Assembly: GCF_001659605.2 (NCBI RefSeq) | Contig: NC_035169.2 | Coordinates: forward strand, 17,050,263-17,114,262 | Length of the DNA: 64,000 nucleotides | From: Manihot esculenta | Taxonomy: Eukaryota > Streptophyta > Magnoliopsida > Malpighiales > Euphorbiaceae | Direction: 5' to 3' | In this document: in pieces, positions 24,601 through 36,379 of the stretch | How positions within the stretch are numbered: the first letter of the stretch is position 1 | How the letters are laid out: each line of letters starts with the position of its first letter | Notes under the pieces: model-generated | Seen by the model: the letters and a program-made list of their open reading frames with translations, nothing else | Databases searched by the model: none | Told to the model about the DNA's origin: nothing | Translations under genes and position numbers: made by a program

Positions 24601-24736
24601 GATCCCATGAAAAAGGTTCATATGGGTAATAACAAGTCACCTGTTAGTTCTGATAGCACTATTTATTGTTGTCTATTTCTATGGTGTGAGAAGTACTATA
24701 CTGCATTAATGAGAGAATGAGATGAAAGCTCTTAAT

Positions 24737-24930
24737 GATATTCATATCCCTTATGGGTAGTGTATAAATTGCAGTATACACTTGATGATATTACCTATAT
24801 AAGTGTGCAGTGGGGCCGCTTCTATGAGATTGTGATATTCATATCCCTTATGGGTAGTGTATAAATTGCAGTATACACTTGATGATATTACCTATATAAG
24901 TGTGCAGTGGGGCCGCTTCTATGAGATTGT
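24737..24930. repeat. Perfect 97-bp tandem duplication
   Basis: Two identical copies, 24737-24833 and 24834-24930, starting GATATTCATATCCCTTATGG and ending TTCTATGAGATTGT. They lie between the copia RNase H end and the LTR. I saw no difference between the copies, which suggests recent duplication. Confidence 0.92.
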
Positions 24931-25197
24931 GACATAATCTCTAGAGCACTGAACTACCAGGCGCGCGCATGGCCTATTAGTGCAAAACGGCGTTGACAAC
25001 AAGATCTGTAGAGTGTTATGAGATTGATGAGAAGTTAACATACAAAAAAGAGTTTTGGTTCATAGAAACAAAAGTTTCACCAATTACTCTGCATGTTAAG
25101 TCTTATTAATCTAAGTCTGGTTCATAGTCTAAAAGACGCCAGATTCGAAACATATACACTAAATTTCTAAATCCAACAATGAAAATCTTTTGAAATC

Positions 25198-25673
25198 TGT
25201 TGGGGATTGTTATAAAATTAGTTTAGATTTCAAAACAATTTTATGGTCATTAAAGATTTTATAGTCGTTGAAGATTTCATGGTAATTAGAGATTTTATGG
25301 TCGTTGAAGATTTTATGGTAATCAAAGATTTTATGGTCATTAAATATTTTATTTATGAGATTTAAATATAATATTAAATATGACCGTTATGATTTTATTT
25401 CAAGAATTTTATAACCATATATAGCGGTCAGTTTTTCCACAATATATAGATTTCGTCTTTACAAAGATAGTGACTTCCATTTTTTTTCTACTTTATTCTT
25501 TATTTCCTCTGTGTTATCTGCTGAGTTATAAATCAGAGATAAATTCTTGTTGTTTTCATCCTGGGAATTAAATCCCAGAAGAACTTGTTTAATCACAAGA
25601 GATCACAAAATAAATCCTTAAGGACCGTATTCAACATGACTTAGATTTCATTATTTTGTCTTATTTTCTAACA
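25198..25673 (+). repeat. 3' LTR of the + strand copia relic
   Basis: 476 bp from TGTTGGGGATTG to TTTTCTAACA (TGTT...AACA ends, typical of copia). It lies downstream of the RNase H relic. It contains a degenerate short repeat (GATTTTATGGTCGTTGAA type, about 25240-25360) and a TATATAGCGG stretch near 25421. A matching 5' LTR is not in the window. Confidence 0.75.
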
Positions 25674-25689
25674 AGGTTGATGTCAGACC

Positions 25690-26150
25690 TTGAAGAATTG
25701 AGTCACTGTTACCTTGAGTTACAGCAGGAGCCACTCCTGTCAGTGCTAAATGTCCAATGATCTGTTATTCATTCTGTTTTCCCTGTTTTCTATTTTTCCT
25801 TTTAGATTGGGCTAATCAGCTGGATATCCAATCACTTTAAAGCAAAATTCTTTTTTGGTCTCTGCTCAACTCTTTTAGTTAATAGAGCAGCTGCCTCGAT
25901 ACTAGGACTTTGATTTGCAGTGATTGATAATTGTTTTTCTTCTTGCACTGCAATGGCATATGCTCTCCCAAGGTTTGGTAGAGAATGAATGCTCAATATT
26001 TATAATCGTACAATATTATATTCCTCGTCAGGCCCTATCAAGAAATCAAATACATTTTCTTCTTCATGCATGGTCTGTATCTGTTTTGTTGCATCACAAA
26101 CACAATTATATATGCATACTGGTGCTGGGTTGAGTTTTTAAAGTTCTCCC
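25690..26150 (-). pseudogene. Ty1/copia gag relic (UBN2-type)
   Basis: Not a long ORF because of stops. Read on the - strand near 26103 it gives CDATKQIQTMHEEENVFDFL, EEYNIVR, LPNLGRAYAIAVQEEKQ and PSIEAAALLTKRVEQRP, ending at TGA 25834-25832. This is the usual copia gag pattern (a conserved EE..FL.GL.d.Y...R.qil segment followed by LP.l..Ay..v.qEE). A stop interrupts it near 25995. The + strand copia LTR at 25198-25673 abuts this older gag piece in opposite orientation. Confidence 0.75.
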
Positions 26151-26339
26151 ACATGGCCTTCAGTTACCATAATACTAAGAGAAAAGATCACTCTTGTTGG
26201 AGCATGGTGATGAACCGCTTTAGGTCATAACTTCATGGTACAATGCCTTGCGTGAATCTTTTTTCAAAATTTTCTCAGATCTCCCTTTCCATTTTCGTGT
26301 GTAGTATTCGCCTGTATTTCCGTAGCACGAGCTAGTAAC

Positions 26340-29000
26340 GGATCTAGAAATTTTATTGAGAAGCCCAATTTTAATGAATTAACAATAAAAATAAAACACA
26401 TAAAATAAATATATATTCAAAAGATTTTTAAATAAAATATTATAATTAAATTACCATTTATCTATTTTTTTATTTATTAAAGTATATTAATAACAATTTA
26501 TTTTTTATATTTACAAATATATGTTTTAAGTCAACGATCAACCATCGATCTCTCATTCTATTATTAAATCGACTTTTAATAATATTTTTTTCTTATTTAT
26601 TTTTCATTCTATTATAAAATTAATTTTTAATAAAATTTATAGTAGGAAAAACTCTTTTCACTATAATTATAATATATAAATTCATAAAAAAATAATGGTA
26701 AAGTAACATAACAATTTAATATAACATTTACTATAAATTTATTTTTTAAATTAAATTATCTAATCCGTTAGCTATAGAAATAATATTTTTATTTTATTTT
26801 TTAAATGTAAATAATCTAACGTAAAAATAATACTTCATTTATTTTTAAATTTAAATTATCTAATTTATTACCTATTAAATTTATATCTTTTAAAATTAAA
26901 TTATTTTTTATATTTAAATAGTTCATGAAACTCATTAATGAATAAAATATTTTTCATAAAACACTTTTATTTATAAAATATAAATTTTATTTCTCTAAAT
27001 TTAAATAGTTTAACAAATAATTTTAATTATATAAAGAAATTAGAAATTAGTTAAGCGAGATATTTATATCTTAATAATAAAAATAATATATAAAATTAAA
27101 TTAAATAATGAATGAATAATTTTAAAAATAATTACGTATTAAAATTAAAATTTTAAAGATCAAAAATTTGAAATGTATATGGTAATTTATCGATTGTGGA
27201 TGTCTCAATATTATAAAAATCCAGGATTTATATTCTTCAATATTATTTTAAAATATTTTTGATTCTAAATATTATTTTATCAACACATTAATGACGTGTT
27301 ATGAAAAATATATTTAATTTTTTATTATATTATGTTTAAATGAATCAAATTTAGTAATTTAAATTTTTAAAAAATACATAAAATTATTAAAGTTAAAAGA
27401 ATATCATTTTTTAATTTTATATTATTTAAAGTAGTGTAATAAGATAAATGGTGAAAAAAATATTTTTTTTTTAATTTTTAAAATAAAAATACGTTTTTTA
27501 TTATATATTGAGTTTAATTTATATAAGCATTTTTTTAATAATAAAGTTATGTATTTTATTTGATAACATTATTTTTTATAAAATAGAGTTTATATTGAAA
27601 TATGAAACAATTCTACCCTATTAAATTAAATTAAATTAAATTAAATTAAATAATAATATTTTTTCAACTAATTTAATTTTTTCACTCGGCAAAAGCTAAA
27701 AATCATTTTTATTGTTTTTACATGTAATGTATGTTATTCACATAGGAGCGTTATTATATTTGTGAAAAGATTGATGAAATAAATAACATAAGTTGATAGT
27801 CTATCAATTGTAATGACCACTAACTCCTCAAAATTTTTTTGTCTTTTTAAATAATATTTGAGTTTTTTACTTTATGCACAAATTACTTTTCAATTTCTTC
27901 TCTCATATATTAATGTTAAGAAGTCATGATTTTCTCCCAAAAATCAATCTATTTTTATTTTTTAAAATTTCATTAATTATTACAACTAATATTGATGTAA
28001 AAGAAGAGAGAGTTTTAGTATTAACTGTGATATCATTGATATATCTAGACTTTATAAAAATTACAATGGAGAACTTTATTATATTTTATAATTTAATTTA
28101 AATAATAGTAATTTTATATATTATTTTTATAATCAATTACAATAAAAATAATTTATAATAAATACAAATATAAATAATTTTATTATTCCCTTCTTCTCTA
28201 TTTTTATACATGTAAAATAAAAAAATATTATATTATTAATAATTATTCAATTAAATAATTTTTATTTTATTTTTTAGTATAAATATTTCAAATTAAGTGC
28301 ACTGCACGGCACGGCAACTTTCTCAGGCCGAACCGACAGATTCGTTGACGACGCTATATATGTCATGCATACGTGGCATGATCTCAGCGAATAAAATATT
28401 TCATTCGATAGGAAATTTTTCCTGTGCTACGCTTATTCATTGGGTTGATTATCGCTACCATCAAAAGCTTTTTTCATCAAGCTAATTCCTTCACATCAAG
28501 AGACTTGCGGATGAAAGTGTTCACGCTCATGCTAAAAAGATTTTGTTGCATGTTAATTTTCATCACTAGAACATAATTTTTTATTGCATTTTCAATATAA
28601 TTGAATTCATTCTCAATAATAAAGATTTTTTTATTTACTGTTAAAAAAATATATAATTTTGATACCTAATATAAAATATAATTAAATTTATATATTAATA
28701 TAAAATTTTAATTTTTTACTAATTAAATATATAAATTAATTTATACATTTAAATATGAATAAAAATTTTCCTCATTTGACTTGTACCAAGTTCCTTGTCA
28801 TCCTCTAACACTAAATGACACGTCGTCCACTGCTCTATTTTCTTCCTTGTTTTGTTTTTTATCAATAATTCAATGTTGATGATGGTGACAGTCTTCGTGG
28901 AGACCTCTAGTTATTAACAACTAATGGGACACGTGGCAAAACCTTTTCTGCCATTTTCTTTTAATTACAAGCAACTTTTGTAATATGTTTGTTATTAGGT
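26340..29000. other. AT-rich intergenic DNA, no recognised gene
   Basis: Extreme AT content with stops in all frames. There is an (AAATT)n run near 27620-27650. Two less-AT-rich islands stand out: 28295-28520, which has an unassigned 62-codon frame, and 28770-28965, which contains a G-box-like ACACGTGGC at about 28930. Neither shows a recognisable product. Confidence 0.5.
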
Positions 29001-29004
29001 CAAA

Positions 29005-29980
29005 GTATGTGTATTTATATTTTAATTTTGATTTTTTAATTTTTTAATTTTTTAATTTTTTGATTTTAATTTAATTAATTTAATTTTTATATTTTAATAT
29101 ACTTAAATTTTTAAATTTTAATAATTTATATGATAATTTAATAGTTTAATTATAATGTAGAGTGTATTATTATTATTATCATTATTTATATAAATTAATT
29201 ATCAAATAATTAAAAAATTTTAATATCTATATTATTTTATATTTTAATTTAAATATTTAAATTTTAGATTAATTGGCCAAATATTTATATTTAAATATAA
29301 ATTTATTCAATTTTTAAAAATTAAAATATAAGAATTCAGATAAAATAATAAATATAATATTTTATTATTTTTTTAAATATAAACTAATTATATATATATA
29401 AATAATATTAATTTACACTTACTTATAATTAAATGATATATTTAGTTTTAAAGATAAAATAATTTAATATGCATCGAAAACTTCCAACAGTAATATTTTA
29501 TTTGCATTAAATTATAAAGATTTTATAATAGTATATTATTTTTAATTATTTTATATACATTATTATTTTGAATTAAATAATAGATTTATTATAAAATATT
29601 TATAATTATTATTATAAAATAAAATTTATTATTGAAAATGTCAACTATATATTTAATTATTAGGTTATTTATTTTTAATTTTAATTTTAAAAATTGATAA
29701 AATTATATCTAAATATAAATATTAATTTAATTTATTTAAAATTTAAATGTTCAAATTAAAATATAAAATGATATAAATATTATGTTTATGTTAGACAATC
29801 GACTAATTATAAAATAATAATAATAATACACGGTGACATATCAATTAAATTATTAAATTGTAACATAAATTATTAAATTTAAAAATATATAAATCATTTA
29901 AAATTGTATTAAAATATAAGGTTGAGCCCATTAAATTAAAATTAAAATTAAAATATAAATATAAATATAAATAGGTACAA
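29005..29980. mobile_element. Foldback element 1 (long terminal inverted repeats)
   Basis: The left arm (about 29005-29345) and the reverse complement of the right arm (about 29665-29980) share ATTTATATTTTAATTTT, TTTAATAATTTAT and GTGTATTATTATTATTAT in the same order. No ORF. The total is about 1 kb, most of it in the arms. Target duplication and exact ends are not clear to me. Confidence 0.6.
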
Positions 29981-30194
29981 GCATAATGCTTTTTTGGGTC
30001 GATAATAAGAAAAGTTATTTACGTGAGAAATTTAAAATTTTTTATTATTTTGTAATTTAATTCAAAACTTAAAAATTTATAAAATATTTAAAATTATAAA
30101 TTTTGTTATAATTATATCTAAAATTTAAATTTGAATTGAAAAGTTTGTATATTACTGATGTAGAAAAATATATGAATTATTTGTAATACTTACC

Positions 30195-30910
30195 TATCAT
30201 GCAAATAAATATTATTAATATAAAAAATTTAAAATTTTTAGTATTATGTAAATAAATATTATTAGATAAAAAATGTAAAACTTTTATAATATTAATATGT
30301 AATGTAAATGAATACTATTGATATACAAAATCTAAAAGTTTTAACTATTTTATAATTTAATTTAAAATTATAAAAATTAATATAACTCAACTCAAAACAT
30401 CTTAATTTATTCTCATTTACAACTAAATTTCTAAGAATTTATTATTATACTTAATTTCTATATGTTTGATGAAGAAATTATAATATGACTTTTTTCTATT
30501 TTTAATTCTGATTCTCTTAATTTTTTTTTAGTTTTAATTTTTTCTGCTTATATTTTTAAATGTTGGCTTATATTATTATACCGTAATAGAAGATTAATAT
30601 TAATACTATAATTTCTATGTTTTATTATATTGACATTATTTTTTTATAATAAATACAGTGAAATTTATTATAATGAATACTTAATAAAATATTTAAAAAA
30701 TAAAAAATTAATAAATAAGAGACTTATTGCAATTTTTATTTAAACTGGTGGCAAATAGAAAAAAGTTAAAAATTATTATTTTTTTATATCAATTACAATG
30801 AAAATAAATAAATTTAGTAATTTTGAGTTGAATTAATTTAAATTTTAAATTTTGGATTAAATTATAAAATAGCTAAAAATTTTAATTTTTTTATTAATAT
30901 TATTTATTTA
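30195..30910. repeat. AT-rich inverted repeat with triplicated left arm
   Basis: A unit of about 50-56 bp starting ATGCAAATAAATATTATTAA occurs three times in a row (30200-30345). It recurs inverted at 30825-30910, where the reverse complement reads AAATAAATAATATTAATAAA and then TATTTTATAATTTAAT. Probable MITE remains. Confidence 0.4.
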
Positions 30911-31339
30911 TGTGATATATAAATATAATAAAATAGCACAGAGCTAAGTACATCTGAGTAAATTTGAGATCTCGTTCTATTTCTCTAATTTCCATTAAAA
31001 TATATATATATATATAAATAAAATAATCAACATTATTTTATAACGGTCTCTTCCCAATTTAAATTTAAATTTTGAATATAATTGTAATAAAGTTTGCTAG
31101 ACAATTTTATAAATTTTTAAAATTTTAAATTAAATTGTAAAATAATGAATTTTTTTTTTATTATTCATGTAAATAAGCCTTATTAAAATCTTAATTTTAG
31201 AATTTATTAGAAACCTTGGATGAGACAAGCTCTTTCAACTTTCAAATAAAAGAGAAACTACTTCAATTCCATGAATAGGTTGGATTTAATTTATTGAAAA
31301 ATTCATAAATTTTTCAGAATCGAAATAAATACATAAGGC

Positions 31340-32475
31340 TAATTGATTCAAAAAGGCCAAACAGTTATGCGTATTTATATTTTAATTTTAATATTTTAAT
31401 TTTAATTTAATTGATCTAATCTTTACATTTTAGTATAATTTTAGCCAATTTATAAATTTTTAAATTTGATAGTTTAATTGGTATGGTATGTGTATTGTTA
31501 TAATTATTTTTTAATTAATTAATTGATTAAAAAATTTAATATTTATATCATTTTACATTTTAATTCAAATATTTAAATTTTAAATAAATTGATTCAATTT
31601 TTATATTTGAGTGTAATTTTAATCAATTTTCAAAATTGAAATTAAAGATAAATAATCTAATTATTAAATATGTAATTTACGTTTTCAATGATAATAAATT
31701 GTATTTTACAGTAATAATTATAAATATTTTATATTAACATATTATTTAATTTAAAATAATAATTTATATAAAATAATTAAAAATAATATATTTATTATAA
31801 AATTTTTATAATTATTAATACAAAATAAAATCTACCTAATTAAAACTATCCATACATATTTAATAATTAAATTATTATTATTTTTAAAATTAAATATATT
31901 ATTTAATTATAGTTGAATATGAATTAATATTATTTTTTATATAGAATTAATTTATATTTAAAAAATAATAAAATATTATATTTAACATTTTATCTTTAAC
32001 TCTTATATTTTAATTTTTAAAAATTGACTAAAATTACACACAAATACAAACATTGGGCCAATTAAATCAAAATTTAAATATTTAGATTAAAACACAAAAT
32101 AATATAAAATGTTGGGCCTTTTTCAGTCATTTGGTCATTAATTTATATATAAAAAAATAATAATAATACACGTGACATGCCGGCTAAACTATCAAATTAA
32201 CACATAGGTTATCAAATTTATAAATTTACAAATTGATTAAAATTATGCCAAAATACAAATATTGAACCAATTAAATCAAAATTAAAAATTTTGGATTAAA
32301 ATACAAATGTGCGCTAGACTATTAAATTGCCATATTGATTATCAAATTTAAAAATTTACAGATAAGTTAAAATTATACTAAAATGCAAAAATTAGATCAA
32401 TTAAATTAAAATTAAAAAAATTTAGATTAAAATATAAATACGTGCAAAGGTTGATTTTTTTAGATCAATTGGCTA
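31340..32475. mobile_element. Foldback element 2, same family as element 1
   Basis: The left arm (about 31340-31670) and the reverse complement of the right arm (about 31990-32475) share GCGTATTTATATTTTAAT / CACGTATTTATATTTTAA, then TTTAATTGATCTAAT, TTTTAGTATAATTTTA and AAATTTTTAAATTTGATA. The right arm holds two copies of its outer module (32158-32315 and 32315-32446). The sequence is clearly related to element 1. No ORF. Confidence 0.65.
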
Positions 32476-33610
32476 ATAAATAATAAACTAAATTTTATCT
32501 TATATCACATAACTCATACATAATTATGTATTTTTTACGAACCATACATATAATTCATAGCCTAAGAGTTATTTGGAATTACATTGTATTATTCCATAAG
32601 AACTCAAATGCCTGAATATTCTTTGATTCCACAATGATTTGTTTCATACGAACATATGAGGTCACTCGATGCATACAGAAAGTAGTCCGGCATCCAAAAG
32701 AAGTAGCCTAACCAGAAAAAAATTTAGAGAAAAATTTTGTTCTCACAAAAACTATTTAAAAAAAAAAAAACTTTTGAAAGAGAGGGGAGCAATTTTTTTC
32801 TTAGGTGCAAAGAGAGAGACACTTCGTTCACGATCGGTTTGAGAGAAAATGGATAATTGCCCACCACTCACACAGAGCAGTTACATGGCAGAAGGCCATG
32901 TATTTGTCAAGATTTGATATTCAATTTTTTTTTTTTTTTAATTCATATAAAATAAATTAAAATTAAGCTATTATAAATAAGATACAGAACTTTATTTTAG
33001 GCTTTATTTTTTCGACTCTATCTTGGGTATATAATTTCTTTCATATCTCACTTACACATGATAGGGCATGATGATATGTATACTACAATTTTCATAGTTA
33101 ACAAATAGACGTGTGATCTATACATACTTCGAGAGCTCAAATATTATATGTCCGTTAGGGTAATATAACAGCTTGAATTACGAAATTCAGAGTAGTTGCA
33201 ATATGCAATACTCTAGATTATTTATCACATTGAATCCATATAATATAAATTATTTCCTTTTATGTCCATAATTATGATCTATCCACAGATAAATATAATT
33301 GACCGGTCAATTAACATAAAACTAATGTGATACTTCTATATGATCTTCCTCACATCTCGATATTATCAACCTTAATTTAATTTGTTTTTTATGAATATCT
33401 CATCAAATCGCATCATTCATAATCATTTGATAATATCCTAAGATAGCAAATATTAAATTAAGTCTCAAGTAACAGATTAGAGTCGTAAGGGCATTAGTAA
33501 GATTACTTATAACATTAAACGTGAACACATGTCGCACCTCCGGCAAGTCTCCGGTTCCACTTTCAAGATCTCCTCATCATTTCGGGCCAGTCTTTGGGAT
33601 CGTTATTGTC
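32476..33610. other. Unclassified flank of the transposon nest
   Basis: AT-rich with moderately complex stretches (32760-32900 and 33100-33610). No ORF of interest. From about 33060 the style resembles a copia LTR or leader, but I found no second copy in the window. ACAAG at 33611-33615 is the left target duplication of the copia element that follows. Confidence 0.4.
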
Positions 33611-33615
33611 ACAAG

Positions 33616-33955
33616 TATTGGAAAATCCCGAGATTATTGCAACCTAAATTGCGCAGCGGAAAAATAAAAATATCGGATTTCCTTTCCCAGAATCCGAGTG
33701 ATTCGTTTATTTCAAAGGAAGGATATGAGACTAACCTGTTAATCTCGTCGAGAAGATACAATGGCGGACTGATGGTGCTGCTTTTTTCAAACAAACACCC
33801 TCTATGGTATCCACATGAACGTCTTCTATCCTTCTAGAGTGCTAGCTCTCTCAAGGATGGATAGATTATGTGCTACACAATCTGCAACTGTTAGACTGAT
33901 TTTTCTAAAAACCATTATCACTCCTAAATTCGTAGAAGGAGTATTTATATGTTTT
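33616..33955 (-). repeat. Copia 3' LTR, first segment
   Basis: Matches 56318 onward almost base for base. The first two bases are TA rather than TG, so the terminal dinucleotide is mutated. It breaks off at GTTTT, where the Ty3 element is inserted. Confidence 0.92.
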
Positions 33956-36271
33956 TGTAACGACCTGAAAATCGGACCGCTACCGGCGCTAGGATCCAGA
34001 TCGGCTTAAGGCCGCCGGGACCCGTAGCAAGCCTGACATGTAACCTGTAAACCTGATTTATCCCATACATGATCAACAACATACATAAAAATTAAAACTT
34101 TTCTTTCATACATTCTATCATACACCAAACTCAACCTGTGCATGCACTGAACATAGTCATAATCATAAACTTGACCCCTCTGTGGGATCTCATCAATGTC
34201 CCAAATGGGTGGCATAACATGTGTTGAGTTGGTTAAACATAAACATCAATAAACATTAAGATCATGTATCAAAAAGGGATTACAATATACTATGGTCAAG
34301 CACACTTCTAACATCCTTAAACATCAATACTTTACATATCTATACTGTACTTTTACGTTACATCATTCTACAATTTATCATGTCTACTTTCTATCTATTA
34401 CAAACACATGACTTTACTCTTCTTGACTTCTCTGTCTAGCCCGTACCTGCAATCCTGGGGGATTAGGGAAAAGGGGTGAGCTACAAGAGCCCAGTGAGCA
34501 GAATAATAGAAAACAACATTTAAAATCTCATGCCATCATGTAATGCAACACATCACAACAAATCACATCTCGGATGGTATTGTCACCAATAGTCCTCTAC
34601 ATTCCAAAGTGCCGGGACGTAGAATGGGTACAACCGGTCTTTCTCTTAACATAACATATCATAACATTCCAATGTGCCAGGGACGTAGAATGGGTACAAC
34701 CTGGACTTTCTCTTACATAATGCCAGGGACGTAGAATGGGTACAACCTGGACTTCCATACCATATCATGCCATAACATCATCATACCATATGAGGACTAA
34801 AGGATCATCCAATAACCAATCCACATCAACATCATAAATGCAATGCAACATATTCGTGAATTCTAATACAAACAACCTAATTCATCACATGGCATTCATG
34901 ATGCATGAACATGCTAAAAAACTTTATAATTTATTCGCATTAAATCGTAAAGGTTTATTCTACTCACCTCTTGGCTAGCTCTGACAAAGACTGATGCAGC
35001 TAACTCACTGCTGGGGTCCTCGGTTCCTCGGGTCCGAACCTACACAGGTGGACTCAAATGAAGGACCAAACAACTAGAACATAACTCTAAAAACATCCCC
35101 CAAAAAACCCCCTAAAACACCTCAAAACAATCATGCAAAAACATGCAAAGGAAGGCTGAACAGGGCACTTTCGGCGGCAGGTTCGGCGGCCGAAAGTCCC
35201 TTCAGAGCCGAAAGTCAGGCAGGTTCGGCGGCACCTTCGGCGGCCGAAACTCCTAGACAGAGGCGAAACTCATGCATGTTCGGCGGCACTTTCGGCGGCC
35301 GAAACTCCCAGACAGAGACGAAAGTCTCCTTTCGGGGGCAAGCTTCGGCAGCCGAAAGGCTTGCCTCCCCAGCCATGTTCGGCTGCCGAAAGTCCTTCGG
35401 CTGCCGAACCTGGTTTCTGCCAAAGGGCAGAAACTTGGCTCCTCTTGCCTCCAAAACTTCCAATCATGCATAAACCTAGTCTACAACACACATACTCAAG
35501 CATACAAGCTCCTAGGGGCTTCAAACCATCTAAAACCCCATCTACAACACATCAAACAACACAAATCCAACATACATTGCCCATAAACCAACAAAAACCC
35601 AAAAGCTTATAAAACCCTACACATGCATTTCTACTTCAAGAATCAACTTAAAACTTGTTAGAAACATATAGTGAGCTCAAGATCGGCCCTTACCTCTTGT
35701 AGATCGAGAGGAAGACGACCCTAGCTCGGAGATGGGAGAGATTTGAGTTCTTGAACCTCAAAGCTCCAAAACTCGCTTTAAACTCGAAAATCTTCAAAAT
35801 AAAGTGAAAACTAGTGAAAAACTTGAAAGATCTGAAGGAAGAACTCAAAGATTGGTGAGGAACAGCGGAGAGCTCACCTTGGCCGACAATGGGGAGAAAA
35901 GCTCGCCCGTTTTCGACTAAGGGACCCTTTTATAGTGGCTGGCCAGGCCACGTTCGGGGGCCGAACGTGCCTCCGCATGCATGCCATGTTCGGCGGCCGA
36001 ACTTGAGGTTTGGCGGCCGAACCTGGACTTTCCTCAACCTATGCCTTCGGGGGCCTAAGGCACACCCGAAATGCCTGCATGTTCGGCGGCCGAACCTGGG
36101 TTTTCCTCCAAGGTTATTTTCATACAAAACTCATTTTCCTTTTTACTTAAAATCATCAAATACATTAAAACATTTTATGAAAACATGGTTTTTCCCTTCT
36201 AGAGGTCTCCGACATCCGAGATTCCACCGGACGGTAGGAATTCTGATACCGGAGTCTAGCCAAGTATTACA
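33956..36271 (-). repeat. 3' LTR of Tekay-like element
   Basis: 2316 bp. Landmarks: a 3-fold GACGTAGAATGGGTACAACC minisatellite at 34600-34755, a palindrome cluster at 35168-35425, the TATA box at 35925-35935 and a second palindrome cluster at 35948-36100. ORFs in this LTR (for example 35215-35463) come from the GGC-rich repeats and are not genes. Confidence 0.93.
35925..35935 (-). promoter_or_regulatory. TATA box of Tekay 3' LTR
   Basis: CTATAAAAGGG on the - strand, placed between the two palindrome clusters. The same motif recurs at the same relative place in all sister LTRs of the window. Confidence 0.75.
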
Positions 36272-36290
36272 TTCTCCCCCCCTTAAGAAC
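36272..36290 (-). other. Polypurine tract of Tekay-like element
   Basis: On the - strand AAGGGGGGGAGAA abuts the 3' LTR. Confidence 0.85.
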
Positions 36291-36379
36291 ATTCGTCCCC
36301 GAATGTTCCTCAACTAGCACATAGCATGGCATACACATATTATACATACAAAGCACATAAAACTCACAAGGAACAAACC

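Noticed and set aside
33529..33837. 102-codon frame across the copia LTR edge (similar frame at 56339-56767)
   Set aside because: Lies across and inside LTR sequence and is not shared in length by both LTR copies; no protein features.
33616..33955. A second, independent copia insertion starting at 33616
   Set aside because: The sequence continues after the Ty3 insertion at 46450 and the ACAAG duplication pairs with 57749-57753, so it is one element.
35215..35612. Overlapping ORFs on both strands rich in Ser-Ala-Ala-Glu or Phe-Gly-Gly-Arg (also near 45300-45800, 51700-52200, 60000-60340)
   Set aside because: They are frames through the GGC-rich palindrome clusters in LTRs, present on both strands at once; no start context or known domain.
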